Below are positions 1-11,713 of a stretch of DNA of 64,000 bases, in pieces (position 1 is the first letter of the stretch; the number at the start of each line of letters is the position of its first letter). The stretch is from Mariannaea sp. PMI_226 (taxonomy: Eukaryota; Ascomycota; Sordariomycetes; Hypocreales; Nectriaceae), in the NCBI GenBank assembly GCA_024336345.1, contig JANFOG010000003.1, positions 1,432,501 through 1,496,500 of the forward strand, written 5' to 3'. Below the pieces are notes generated by a model. The model was not told the origin of the DNA, searched no databases, and saw nothing but the letters and a program-made list of their open reading frames with translations. The position numbers were made by a program, and so were the translations under genes.

Positions 1-2513
1 AACGCCATCATTTATGTCACATATGGCATCTTCCTGTATGACACTCCCAGTTTTTTATTTTATTTTTTTGCCCCATCTTATCCCGGCTATGGTTCATGTC
101 ATGGATGCGCGCGGGGTTTATGGTTGGTTTTTTTTCTGCAAGGCTGACAAGTTGTGATGCAGAATAATTGGAACAAGCATCGCCATGAGGATGCGAAAGC
201 AGAGCAAGGCAGATTTTCTTGCAGGAAATGGAACCCAAACTGGTCAGAACTTCTTTGTCGGCTGTTCAACGTGCATCAGAATCATCGCCGTTGTTTTCTG
301 TTTGCTTTTGGATTTGACGATTTCCCTCCCCCCTCCTCAACCCCGCCCCGCAGACGTATAGTCTCACCATCCATCACATTTAACTAACATGTGATGGGTT
401 TGCAGCTTTCCCTCTGGCCTTGAACTTCATCGCCTCCGGTGAGTAGAGCTATGCAGAGCTCTTGACCCAAGCGCCATAACCCTCCGGAGCGGTAGGCATT
501 CTATTGCACCCGCGATGAAAGTCAAGTCGACACCTTTTCCTCGGTCAAGCATGACCTCAAAACAACAGCAACGCAACGAGATAAAACTGAACGAGCAGGT
601 TCGTACCACAAGGATCCTTCAATCTTCTCCCCTTCTCCCCTTATTCTCCCGGGGTGCGTTTTCTCAAAAGTCTCTGATGCTACTAATCCCCCCAAAACAG
701 CTCAAGTATACTCCCTCCCCATGCCTTTGGGGGGTGGAAAGTAGTACACCTTACTCCGCTCAGAGATGGAGAGAAAGCCATCTCGGGGTTTGGGGGGGAA
801 AGGTGGGAGAGGATGCGGCTCACTACGGGCGCCAAGTCTCCGCACGGGATAGTATCCAACTCTGTACTCATCATTTTGGGGAGCCAGAGAGATGCGTCCT
901 TCTTGCGGAGGCGAAGCTGAGATTGTACCGTAATTACTCGATCAAGTTAATGCTTGCGTGGGAAAAGTGTTGCCGCTCCGATATCCCCTTCCCTTGAACC
1001 CTCTCCCCCTGTACTCCCGAGATTGGAAACAACTGACTCGAATAGCTCTCGGATCCGGCATCCTCTTCTCGTACCCTCAGCTCGCCACCATTGCAGGTGT
1101 CCAAGGCATGATTGTCTACGCCTTGGCCTCCTCTCTGCCTATCCTCGTCTTTGGCTGGCTCGGTCCAGTTATCCGCAGGAAGTGCCCCGAAGGCTTTGTT
1201 CTGACTGAGTGGACCCGCCAGCGCTATGGCACCCTCACCATGTTGTATCTCAGCTTCATGACTCTAGTCACGCTGTTCTTGTACATGGTGTCTGAGCTGT
1301 CAGCCATTGGGCAAGTGGTCAATGCCTTGACTGGTCTTGACAACCTCCCCGTCATCATTGTGGAATGCGTTGTTACAACCGTCTATACCTGTAGGTCATC
1401 TTTTCCTGGCACCCTTTCATTCAATACCGAAAAATGAGTTGGGTCTAATATTAAAATTGTTCTTTAGCTCTGGGCGGTTTCAAGATCTCCTTCTTGACCG
1501 ACACCATTCAGGGATTTATGGTTATTGGCTTGGTTATTATCTCTACCATCACCATTGGCGCCAAGACGGAGATCCAACGGGACCTGATTGATGAATCGGG
1601 GTTGACCAAAGCTAACCTTCTCGGATGGCAGCTCCTTTACATCCTCCCCGTTGCCATCGTCACCAACGATTTCTTCCTCTCGAGCTTCTGGCTGCGTGCC
1701 TTTTCGTCCAAGACGGACAAGGACCTCAAGATCGGTACATCGATTGCCACAGTTGTTATTCTGATCATCATCGTCCTGGTCAGTATCACTGGTCTCCTTG
1801 CCGTGTGGTCTGGTGCCCTGCCTTTGGCGGACGCCGAAGAAAACAGTGCCATCTCCTTCTTCATCCTTCTCGAGGCCCTCCCGAGCTGGGTTGTAGGCAT
1901 CGTTCTTGTCATGGTTGTTGCTCTCAGCACCGCCGCTTTTGACAGCCTCCAGTCTGCTATGGTTTCGTCCGCCTCCAACGATCTCTTCCGTAACCGCCTC
2001 AACATCTGGTATATCCGTGGCATGGTCGTCCTCGTCATTATCCCTACCGTCGTCCTAGCCCTCAAGGCTCCTTCCATTCTTCAAATCTACCTCATCACCG
2101 ATCTCGTGTCTGCCGCCGTCGTTCCGGTCCTGTGCATCGGCCTCATCGACAGGTTCTACTTCTGGCGAGGCTTCGAGGTGGTTGTGGGTGGCCTGGGTGG
2201 CATTCTCACTGTCTTCATCTTTGGCTGTATTTACTACGGCGATGCCAAGCTCGGTGCGGACCTCCTGCTTCTGGAGCAGGGCCTATATGGTAATGACTGG
2301 AGTGCTTTCGGTGCCTTTGTTGCTGCTCCCGTTGGTGGGCTTCTTTGGGGTTTCGGCGCCCTGGCCGTGCGTCTCACATTTCAGTGGGTGTACGCCAAGC
2401 TCCGCGGCCATCGCTTCGATGCTCTTGATCCCCCTATCCCTCGCTCTGACAGCCCAGATACCTATATTCCATCGGAGAATCTGGTGTCTGCTACTGCTGG
2501 CAAGTTCTTCTAG
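1..2513 (+). CDS. Sodium:solute symporter family permease (5' end cut by window edge)
   Basis: Plasma-membrane cation-coupled permease of the SSS family; the substrate cannot be read from the sequence. I join exons <1-35, 163-242, 406-438, 1046-1390 and 1468-2513, giving 512 visible residues in one frame. Splicing restores a continuous family core: TM1 (NAIIYVTYGIFL), a basic cytosolic loop ending FLAGNGTQT, then FPLALNFIAS, then LGSGILFSYPQLATIAGVQG. Later landmarks are RRKCPEGFVLTEWTRQRYG, the LGGFKISFLTD turn and ALSTAAFDSLQSAMVSS. About a dozen hydrophobic helices are visible, with a short polar C-tail. Odd points are a 33-nt microexon (406-438), a weak donor (GTCAGA at 243) and a 607-nt intron (439-1045), far longer than any other intron here. 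The N-terminal residues lie left of the window. The gene is convergent with the next one. Family assignment is firm; the small 5' exons are inferred. Confidence 0.85.
439..1045 (+). other. Unusually long (607 nt) intron in the symporter gene
   Basis: It runs from a GTGAGT donor to an AATAG acceptor with a CTGACT-like branch close to the acceptor. Joining the flanks gives an uninterrupted helix (FIAS-A-LGSGIL). Open frames inside it show no recognisable domain. Confidence 0.6.
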
Positions 2514-2920
2514 GCTTAACCTTACGACTAGTCGGGAAAGGATCGCTTCACTCTAGTGTTCCAGCCGACGACGTGATGCAAGCAAGACCAGGCTAGAACC
2601 GGCCAATGTGTTCAGCCAAGTCAGTGCTTTAGAGGTCAGCTCTACACGACGTGGTACCACATCTGAGCGAGTGAGGCTGGCTTGAGTAGGAGTTGAAGGG
2701 AAGGAGGGTCAGGATTGAGTATCAGAATTATGTCTAGTGAATATGGTACTTCTTTTACTATTTAATATTGGCTTACATCGCACGGTCTCCCCTGTCTCAC
2801 GTTCCTTCGTACTGCCATGACCCATCGTATCTCGACATTCTCATACATGTTTGTTGGCCCTCGCATCATGCAGATCTCCTTAGTTGCGGAACTATCAACA
2901 ACACCTTGTGAAACCTCTAC
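2514..2920. other. Convergent intergenic spacer
   Basis: It lies between two convergent stop codons and presumably holds both 3' UTRs. I see no gene. Confidence 0.6.
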
Positions 2921-4426
2921 TCAGAGGCCGCGGAAAAACCCTCCACGTTTCTCAAACGGTTTCTGGCTGGGCCTAAGTGGCCGTTTTTTCTTTGGATCCT
3001 TGTCAATCTGTGACTGGAAGACTGTCATCGACATACTCAGCGCCGCTTCCACCAACTTCCTCATCTCACCGTATATTTGTGCATCAACCACGTACTGGGT
3101 ACGAGTTGTGATTTGCTCGACGCGCCATGGCGGCCTTCCGTACCGAAGTTCCTTATTCTCCTCTACCCCCTTTGTCCACTGCAGTTCCTCATAGCGTCCA
3201 ATTTCCTCAGCAACGATATTACTCACATCCTCCAGCGTTGACTGGGCTCGCAGAATCATCGGCCTAACTCTGTCATTGATGAATGGTATCAAGTACATGC
3301 GAGAATATCTCAGGCTTTCGCGGGCATCGAAAAAATCGTTGATTCCTTGCTCTAAAAGTGATCTCGGTGGTTCAATGTCGAGGCTAGAAGTAGCTGTATG
3401 CATGATTGTGTCCAGCTCCTTGTCAATCATGCTCAGACGAGTCGAGACATTGCCCAGTAAAGCTCGCCCGTTATCATATGAACCCTGCATACTTTTCAGC
3501 CAGGTGACAAAGGTGTTCAGCGTAAAGTTAATCCTTTCTGTCTCCCCATACTTCAAAGGAGTTCCAGATTCTCGCTCCCACCTATCGAACTCTTGCTTGA
3601 GGGCCGCCAAGATTGAGGGTCCAACGATGCGCCTGTCCGTTCGTACAAAGCTTTTGAAATATAGGCTAGCCTCAGAGCTAGCGGAGCGGAGTATAGGGAG
3701 GATAGAGCGAGCCAGGGTGGCATTGGGGTTGGGCTTCTCGATGCATTGCATCCCTGCCTCGATGCACTGTATCTCGTCATGAAGGGTCTCCAGTATTCCC
3801 TGGACGTCTTCGGGCATGTTGATACTATGTCGCATATCCAAGTAAAGTGGCAGAACGCACCTCTCCAACTCTTTTTGAATGTGATCCAAGGGTTCCCAGA
3901 GAGAAATTGGCTCTACGGTGTTCTGGGTGAGATAGTCGAGGAACACTGGGTGGCCGGGGAAACCCCCCCAGACTAATAGCTCAAGTCTAATGAGAATATA
4001 TATGGGGACTGCGAGAGCCAAAATGTAGAAGAGATACGAACAAGAGTAGGGTCGCTTGGGAAACCAGTAGCTGCTATTATCATGGGGAATCGGTGGGTTG
4101 CTAGCCTCAAACCCTGCCAGATTTCCAGCCGGGTTCTGTCGAGGAAGAATTAGTAGAGGTTGTGCCCTGGGAGCTCGACGGATCAGCTCGTTCTTTGGTA
4201 CTTCAATGGGCGTAATTTGCCCAAGTATCGGCTCCCTTGACGTCACGGCAGCGGCGCTTGTGGAGGCGTGCGTGCCACCGGTTTCATCACGCTGGTGTGG
4301 TTCTGGCATCTCGCGTCTGGGCCGTCGGGGGCGAGAGTATCTTATCGGCAGCTCCATATGCTCCGTTTCGGATGAGATGCCATCCTGTTGTTGCCGATGT
4401 GGCTTGGGGCGCAGGCGAGGAGCCAT
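2921..4426 (-). CDS. Fungal single-pass membrane protein of unknown function
   Basis: A single exon of 501 residues that I do not recognise. I start it at the ATG at 4426 rather than at an in-frame ATG 126 nt upstream, because the upstream stretch is hydrophobic and 5'-UTR-like while MAPRLRPKPH begins a typical basic, disordered N-terminus. Visible parts: an Arg/Pro-rich disordered region (about 1-120), one strong transmembrane segment (about 129-151, SYLFYILALAVPIYILIRLE), then a long, mostly helical region (about 170-460) with scattered cysteines, and a Lys/Arg-rich tail. The layout suggests a membrane-anchored protein with a large helical domain. No enzyme motif is visible. Its 3' end faces the symporter gene. 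It is probably a real gene because of its length and normal codon use. Confidence 0.7.
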   Translation of the reverse strand: MAPRLRPKPHRQQQDGISSETEHMELPIRYSRPRRPRREMPEPHQRDETGGTHASTSAAAVTSREPILGQITPIEVPKNELIRRAPRAQPLLILPRQNPAGNLAGFEASNPPIPHDNSSYWFPKRPYSCSYLFYILALAVPIYILIRLELLVWGGFPGHPVFLDYLTQNTVEPISLWEPLDHIQKELERCVLPLYLDMRHSINMPEDVQGILETLHDEIQCIEAGMQCIEKPNPNATLARSILPILRSASSEASLYFKSFVRTDRRIVGPSILAALKQEFDRWERESGTPLKYGETERINFTLNTFVTWLKSMQGSYDNGRALLGNVSTRLSMIDKELDTIMHTATSSLDIEPPRSLLEQGINDFFDARESLRYSRMYLIPFINDRVRPMILRAQSTLEDVSNIVAEEIGRYEELQWTKGVEENKELRYGRPPWRVEQITTRTQYVVDAQIYGEMRKLVEAALSMSMTVFQSQIDKDPKKKRPLRPSQKPFEKRGGFFRGL

Positions 4427-5513
4427 GGTGCTGATGGATGGCCTGGCTGTAAATTGTGGAATATTGGATATAAAGAGCAGAAGAATTGAAGAAATGTCCA
4501 AGATGTGCTTTTCTACGCTGAAAGGAATTAGATTGGGACTAAGGCAATGCAAAATAGAGATAAAGTAGTCTTAGGCGGAGTCTTTGTACCTTGCCGTTGG
4601 CTTGCTGCTAACAATGCGCAAGACAAAGACGAACAAAGAAGTAGACCGAGTTAACAGAACTGCAAAGAACAAGAATACAATGATGTTGGAAACATAGCAG
4701 CTTGAAGTAAGCTCGGCCAGGAACCTGCTGCTAGTTGTAAGTAGACGGAACACTCCTCGTAGAACATGCTTGTGTGGAGCGAAGGCCCTCATGTTCCCAA
4801 GGTCAACCGCCGAGCTCGCCTCACTTCCCGGAGCGCCGGGGGAGTGGATCATCCGGGCCTGGCACCGTTTACCGCAGCGCTGTAACGGCCGCTTAGGAGG
4901 AGGGGGGAAGAAGAAGATGGGCCTCTCTATCTTTCCTTCGCGACACCATGCACATTATTATGGCTATACTATTCACTGTTGAGTTGGGTCAGACATGTGA
5001 GGAAGCTTGGAAAGATGAGATTGCATTGTTACATGATCTCTGGCCCATGGCTGTCTTATTGAGCTCCAGCTTACGTTTGTGACATTTGGAAGCCAGTTGC
5101 AGTGCGCCTAGTCTTACAAGCACTCTGTTTTCTTCTATTAAAGTGATAGAGTTGCTTATCGACTTCTATAGAAGCAAGAACCAGAAGCACTTACGCTCGC
5201 ACTGGTGCAGATCGTCATCAGCCAACTCCTAGAGCGAGTACGGAACTTCCATGTCGCGACGACAGCATCAACGCAAGCCGGTTCAGGAACAGAGCAAAAC
5301 GACGGAGTAGTGAGTGAGTTAGTCCACAATCAATTCAATACACCATCATGATCTGATACACAATCTGAGCCAAACCCTTTGCGTAATCCAGAATACACTA
5401 TCGCCTAAATGGCCAGCGATCATCAGCGTTCTCCCCTCTCAGCTAGTTCAATTTTGTAACTAGCTGTCTGTATCGAGTATTTATTTCCTGGTCACCCTTT
5501 TTTTGTATTTCTC
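4427..5513. other. Intergenic region
   Basis: It holds the upstream region of the 4426 gene and the 3' side of the 5916 gene. A 93-codon ORF (4571-4852, minus) has one hydrophobic stretch but nothing recognisable, and I leave it uncalled. Confidence 0.5.
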
Positions 5514-5916
5514 CTACGCAACTCCGGACTCGAGAGAGGCCCCGTTTACTAGTTTTGCAAGCAAGTCGCAACGCTCGCGGGGGACGCTCTGTCATGAAAA
5601 GTAATTGTAGAGTAAGTATTTGAACACCGCGTAACGGAGATGGGGGACAAGTTTTACGTACAACTCCGTTGGCAATGGCCGAGGCCCTGAGTTTATCAGG
5701 ATTGTCTAGAATCTCCATAATAGAGATTCGCCGAGCTAGCTCAGCAGCCTCAGGAGACTCATCATCGTACCTGACATAGATGGAATGGCATTCAGGGCAC
5801 ATATGCTTGTGGAGTCTCTCATCTGGCTTGTCTCTGCATCCTTCGCCTTCGCACTTCTCACAATAGGCGTCAGGCTTGGACTCATAAACCCGACGACACT
5901 CTTCACAGACGGCCAT
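5514..5916 (-). CDS. Small CxxC zinc-ribbon-like protein
   Basis: Exons 5662-5916 and 5514-5588, with a 73-nt intron (GTACGT donor, CATGACAG acceptor), give 109 residues. The start is the ATG of MAVCEECRRVYE. Three CxxC pairs (residues 4/7, 19/22, 40/43) plus a further Cys (C27) and nearby His lie in the first 45 residues, which suggests one or two zinc sites of rubredoxin or zinc-ribbon type. A helical segment follows (ESPEAAELARRISIMEIL), and the second exon adds a short charged tail ending LESGVA. No signal peptide or membrane segment is seen. The function is unknown. Reading through the intron would give a longer, Arg-rich C-terminus; the spliced form looks more protein-like. Confidence 0.6.
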
Positions 5917-8900
5917 GTTGAAGGATTCAGGTATACCAATCTGTGTGAAGGATGTCAAGATTTGGAGCAAGACAGTATTGAGGGTAAAGAGTGAGATGCA
6001 AGCGTCGAGACAAGGAAGAAGGCGGGCACCTATTATATGGATGCTTCAGATGGTAATCAGGTGATTTACATCACGTGAAGGTGCAATTGATATGAATTGA
6101 ATATCAAAAGATGAATGTCTCTAGCGGTAGGATGATAGAGTAGAGTACTTTAATGCCTTTCTGCGTCTGTGTGCTGAAATGGGGACGCTTATCCGCTCCT
6201 CGACGATGGCGCTCTCAACTTGTCGTATCCAAAATATTTTTGAGGCCTAAGACGTTGATCGCGATTGGGCTTGGGCCATAAAACAAAGCCCAGATAAAAC
6301 AATGATCTGTTCATGAAAACGCCTAAAACGACTCAATGTTTTGATATGGATCTTGAACTACCTGGGCTATTGTCGAGCATCATGCCAAGTACTCTGTCCC
6401 AAGGTGACGGCGCTCTTGTGTGCTGCAGCCTGGTGGAAACAAAGCGTTTGTATTGATGCAGGCTAGAAGTACCTCTGCCCTGACCCTCGTTGCCATCAAG
6501 CCCAGTTTACTAGATTTATTCTTTGCTCTTGAAGAGACAATATGTGTGAGTTATGTGGGAAACATCTGTAATGTTTGTGTCTCCAAGCCTTTACCAAACG
6601 GGGCCGATTTAGAACCTCATTCTTACTTGGTCATATATATTACAATGGCACACAGAGTTTGCCACTTTTTTGTCCATGAGTGACTTGGGTTGGGATGGTA
6701 TCAACTTGTCACTTGGCATCCCTGTATCACGATCAATCGAACTAGTCGCTGGAATCCCCACCACCCACAACAACCGGTACAAGGAATCAAGGCATGCGTC
6801 TCCTGGGGAGTGCAGTTCTCTCAATTGTCTGTGCTGTTTGAGCGACAGGGTGTCAATTCGGAGTTTGATGCACCAATTGGAATTTTAGTTAACCAGAGGC
6901 TTCATCTCTTCCACAGAGCACAGACGGTGGCCCAGGCCCCGAAAGCCTTCCAAATACATTTGCATGGTTACACGCTAGATGCTTGATTAAACTCTCTACG
7001 AAGCACATGAAGCTCTCGATACCTCTCCCTGTTGCATGAGCCGAGGTGGTTTGGATTGTCCAGAAACAACAAGTTCATGGCGTGCCTTGTATAAAGTACC
7101 TACTGAGGCATTGGATTCGATCTAGCTTACCGAATCAACTTTCCCGACAGCCACATCCGCTTTAGGAGACGAGTGGTTGGCTGGTGGTCGTGGCTTTGAT
7201 GCTCCTTGTTTGACTGGTGGAATGAGAGCATACCGGTGGGTTCGCTTAAGCTGAATGGCAATCATGGAGCTGCGAGAGGAGTCAACTGTGATGCACCATC
7301 GACGAGACGAGTCTTGCAGCTAGCCAGAGACAACGCTAACAGTGTCCTGTCATGTCTCCTACCATCCCACGCCCTCCTGGACATAGCAGAGCCTCCAGAT
7401 TGCGTTGGAGCCATGCACTGGCATTCTGCACTAACTGTTAAATAAATGGGAATATGGTCTAGATTGTTCATCTTTGGGATTTCGGGAGAATGAATAAATG
7501 CGTTTGTCCCCCCCGTCGATCGAAGACGGTGAGGCGGAGATGTGGGGGAAGAAGCTTGCCCCTCCCTGTCTCCCCCCCCCCGGTCTCAAGCACTTCGCAC
7601 CAGCGCCACACTGCTACCAGTACCGGGAGCCAAGCGTCACCGTGTGTGTGAGCGCTAAACTAGCGGAGGCACTACTGGGGGGCCGTTTTCTTTTTCTTTG
7701 TTTTATTCACGGTATCTACCGTTGGGCGCTTTTTGCCAAGCGGGACTTGGATGGGTTTTGTGGGATTCTCCTGTGGTCGATGGCGAGATACAAAAAGAGC
7801 GAGAATAAGACAAGTGGACTGCTCAAACTATTGCATAACGGGTCTCCCCAACGTCCATTTCCATTCTGAAAGAGAATAATATACGTATCATGAAAGGGTT
7901 GTCTTAGGCGAATATGTCCCACCTGGCGCAAGGCACTCGTGGGGCGGTGAGAGCCGATACCCATCGGGTAGTCTACCGCTGTAAGATGCGATGGACGGAC
8001 ACCTGTCGATCCTCCACTAGGGGACGACAAGGGTGTTTGCTTGCCCGAATACGTTGTTATTAACTAACCCAGTCTTGATATGTATTCCCCCGCGAGAAAT
8101 CGGGGCTGAGAAAACGAAGCTTCCAACAGCTTCTGGTCGAATCAGAGCCCTGATTAGTGAAGTGAGAGAGTGTGCTACGTCACCGAGATAAGCCCCCCTG
8201 ATGTGTACCGCAGTATGTAAGGTAGAAAGGTAATGTACCTAAGCAGGTTGGTAGTATTCATGAAGCCTGCTGGAAACCCAGGCACCACAGGGCTCTACTC
8301 CTCTGCATCCCGCCAGCACAAGAGCTCGAAGATTGGCTTCTCAGCGACGAGGGCTAGCAGCTCCTGTTTACGCCATACCAAACCTCAGGCACCGAGTAGG
8401 ACGGCGTATGAATCCCTCCCAGCCTCCCACCATGCTCCTCTTCGTCTCCACAATCTCCCATGGAACAAAAAGGCCTTCCATCCAATTGTGAGGCGTAGTT
8501 TGCGGCTGGAGTTAGTCGTCTTCTCTCCCCAATTTTGACATTGCACTTTTGTTCTTCGTTGGCTCACCGGGCTGGGCAATGTCAAGGGCATGCAGTACAG
8601 TACAGCACAAATATTCTGCCTCCTCCGTCTTCGGAAACCTGCCATCGAGGAGTCTGAGCGGCAATGCTTCTCATCCTGATGGATGATAGCCATGGACTGC
8701 ATCACTCCACGTTACAGTTCACCCGCAGCGAGAAATAGGGGGACCAAGCACCATCAACGCCGTCTCCCCGTGTCCATTCTGCGAGGCTGGCATAATCTTG
8801 GTACGTATTCTTTCATCTGATGCTTTTTTCTCCAATCTCCTGCCAGTTAATCTGTCCCTCCCGTCTCTCTTCATCTGTTTGTCTTTACCAGTCAAGAACC

Positions 8901-8969
8901 ACCTGAGTGACACTTACAAGTAACAGATACTTTCATCGTCCCCTACGTCGCCACCCAATAAGAGAAGAA
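5917..8969. other. 3 kb intergenic region
   Basis: There is no supported gene. Short ORFs around 6420-6990 and 7206-7870 lack recognisable motifs, and several begin only at non-ATG codons. A C-run lies near 7573-7582. Confidence 0.5.
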
Positions 8970-9581
8970 ATGAGCCTGTCATCAACCAGGCAGATGGAGT
9001 GCAGTGCAAGAGACAAGGAGCCTTGCCATCCTCCTAAGAGCCTCAACGATGCTGCGCCCATCCAGCCTGGAGAAAAAAGTGCTCTCGATGGCCCCGAGAA
9101 AGTCGACACTCCTGAGGAAAACGGCACCTACGAGAGTGCCATCCCTTGCTCACCTGGCCCTACCAACACTACTCAGCCAAATGGGCTTGACCAAAGCAGT
9201 TATGGCTCCATTGGCCTTATGTGCCACCGCGTGTACGAGAGAGATATCACAGTCGAGTTTCAAGGTGTGGGGGCGCGTGGGCGGAGTGTGTGGGAGACTG
9301 ATTGGCATCTCCCGACTTACTTTCCCAGGCCGGTGTACAGATACTGGAGTGTGTGTGAAGGCCGACAAGCTACCGTCGCCCGGGAGGTATTTTGTTGTGG
9401 CCGGATTCATGGCCGTCGGACTGGAAACAACCGGGTGGCCTGTTATTCGAATATGGAAGAGGACAAGGAGAATATAGCACCTGGCCGAGCGAGGGCATAC
9501 GAAACCATCCAAGACGAGGCAGAAAGGATTAGTCGTGAATCAGTCCCACCGATGAAGAAGCGAAGGGTGACCAGCAATTGA
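8970..9581 (+). CDS. Doubtful hypothetical protein
   Basis: This is an uninterrupted frame of 203 codons from the ATG at 8970. The first part is polar, Pro/Ser/Glu-rich and disorder-like. The last 40 residues are charged, contain EEDKENIAPG, and end in a nuclear-localisation-like KKRR. The middle is Trp/Arg-rich and looks like intron read-through. A GTGTGG...TTTCCCAG pair (9265-9328) would splice but then shifts the frame to a stop near 9477. I could not find a second intron that recovers the charged tail. I recognise no domain. It may be a real disordered nuclear protein with an unresolved intron, or chance. Confidence 0.3.
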   Translation: MSLSSTRQMECSARDKEPCHPPKSLNDAAPIQPGEKSALDGPEKVDTPEENGTYESAIPCSPGPTNTTQPNGLDQSSYGSIGLMCHRVYERDITVEFQGVGARGRSVWETDWHLPTYFPRPVYRYWSVCEGRQATVAREVFCCGRIHGRRTGNNRVACYSNMEEDKENIAPGRARAYETIQDEAERISRESVPPMKKRRVTSN

Positions 9582-11713
9582 GGGGACACCAGACATTCTT
9601 GCGATCTTGTTGGTTTGAACAGTTGCATCAGACTTGCCCAAGCCCTGGAGCAAGTTCGGGGGTAAGGCATGGACCTGAAACACATCATGTAGGATTTCGT
9701 GAAGAATATATCTCCAAAAGGATTGACTGGTTCGTTATCAGAATGCTTAGTCGAACTCTACTTGGCTTCGTAAGGACGAGTGATGGTGTTGATACTGAAC
9801 GCTGGAGGTTGGAGGTGGGTGACAGTCTCTTCTCAATTTCCTTGGGCGCTTTCGGTGACTGTCGCATTGACTTTGCAATACTGGTTTAGAAATCTGGTAA
9901 CAGTCAAGACTCAACTAAGTATAGTACAACCCAATATGATCATGTTTGTGGTCTTTTGGTTATCGAGTATACACCACAACACCATGTGCCAATAGCGTCC
10001 GTATGTGCTGACCTGTGAACTACTCATCGCCACCCGCAACCAGTATAGCCTACGACAATTACATTCGAGAACAAAGTGCTAATACGAAACGTGCGCCATC
10101 ACAATGCTTACTGACGGTCCAGCTTTGATGCTTCGCTCTCCTACATTGCATAGAATCGAGTTTGTTGCACGCCTGAGTCGAGGTCAAGTTATTATCTACA
10201 CTAGCTAATACTTATAATATTAAAAGTAATGTTTGGGTTGCGTCTTGATGTCAGACAAGGAAACACGCGCCCTGAAAAGCCTGAGTTGCATCAACCAGGG
10301 CCTAACATCCAGTGCTCGAATACCACTCCATGCATGAAATGGTATGCAGAAGCAAGCTATGCACGCAATACTTGATAACATCTCAGCTACCTTTTCTCAT
10401 TCTGTTAACTGAGTGGGATCAACTCTGCCAGGGTGACGATGCCGGCTTCAATTCCACGACACCATTACGATGAGGCCTGAGCAGAGGGTATAGGAGTTTT
10501 TATGCTATGAGTTATTACAAGGCCCTATACCAGCATTTTTCCAGCGATACTCTGCGGTGTCACTCTCGTAGGCTCCAAAGCCTGCCATATATACGAATGC
10601 TCTCGCCATCTACATTACATCAGGGATGTATATCACGGAGCGGCCCTCCATTGCTAGCTATGCAGACTAAGAATGACGAATTATCTATCGCCAATTACAA
10701 CGCTCACAATTTACTTTGCGTGCTCTTCGTACTCGATGCAGGTCTTATTCGTGTACAGCCTCGAACCGAGAGATGTGATGGGAGTGTTTATAAAACGCCT
10801 ACTTCTAGTAAGATTTGTCAGAAATCAAGGTAAATTCGTGAAATGAATCACATTGAGATGAATTGCGATAGAAATACGAATATTTCAGTGGTTCACGTCA
10901 GGTTTTTTAATAGCTTCTGCGTGAGGTAGACAAAGCCTTTCCGAGGCTTTCCTATCGTTACAAGTCCGAGGTGGGTGGGCATCGCAGAACCAATTCAAAA
11001 TACCTACATCAATAAATTCAGTAGCTGGGCTATTGCATATCACACCGTATAGACATCAATACCAAAGATATGGTCACTTTGGTCGATACTAGTTTGCTTA
11101 CAACCATGCTCTAAGTGTTCGACTGGGACGCTCATTGCGACTTGAGGGAGGTGGAGGTTCAATCAGCAGCAATGTTCTATTCTGCCACGCAGTGTTTTAG
11201 CCCAATAATATCATTTTTCTAATCCCTAAAGGCTTTTAAACTCAGATAATTAGAAAAAAATCCTAGTTTAGCTGATACTTCGAGCATGGTAAAAATATGC
11301 CAATCTCCAATACCCCGAAGTTTTAGAACCCATGTATAGGGTAGCCAGCTTCCAAAATTACTGACTTTTTCGGCATCGGAAAAACTATCTCCCTCCCTCA
11401 ACGACAAAGCGAAAATGAGCGAGCGGGATTTCGCACCGCAATGAGGGAAAAGTGCTCTTGACCCCTGTCCATTGTACAAACAGCGCTCGGTTTCAATCCA
11501 ATTATTCTCTCCATTCGGCCAATAGGAATCGACAAGAGCTGTTTGAACTTCAAAAAGTTGCAAACTTTTGAGCCATCTACACTCTTCCCCCGCCGCGCTC
11601 GGTTACTTTGCCTTCCTGCGTCAGCCTTTGTTGGGTTGTTTGCCCCGACGCCTCCGTCTCTAGCTTCCAATTCTTATGAGACTGTTTACGTACATACTTT
11701 AGATACTGCAAAA
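9582..11713. other. 2.1 kb intergenic region
   Basis: No gene is seen. The right end is the upstream region of the purine gene. Confidence 0.5.
11517..11523 (+). promoter_or_regulatory. CCAAT box upstream of the purine gene
   Basis: GGCCAAT lies about 190 bp before the start codon at 11714. This is the spacing at which the fungal HAP/CCAAT-binding complex commonly acts. It is a single motif match only. Confidence 0.3.

Noticed and set aside
515..997. 160-codon ORF inside the long symporter intron
   Set aside because: No domain or membrane segment, and the flanking exons join cleanly without it.
4571..4852. 93-codon minus-strand ORF with a hydrophobic stretch
   Set aside because: It lies in a likely promoter region, with no motif and composition similar to random frames.
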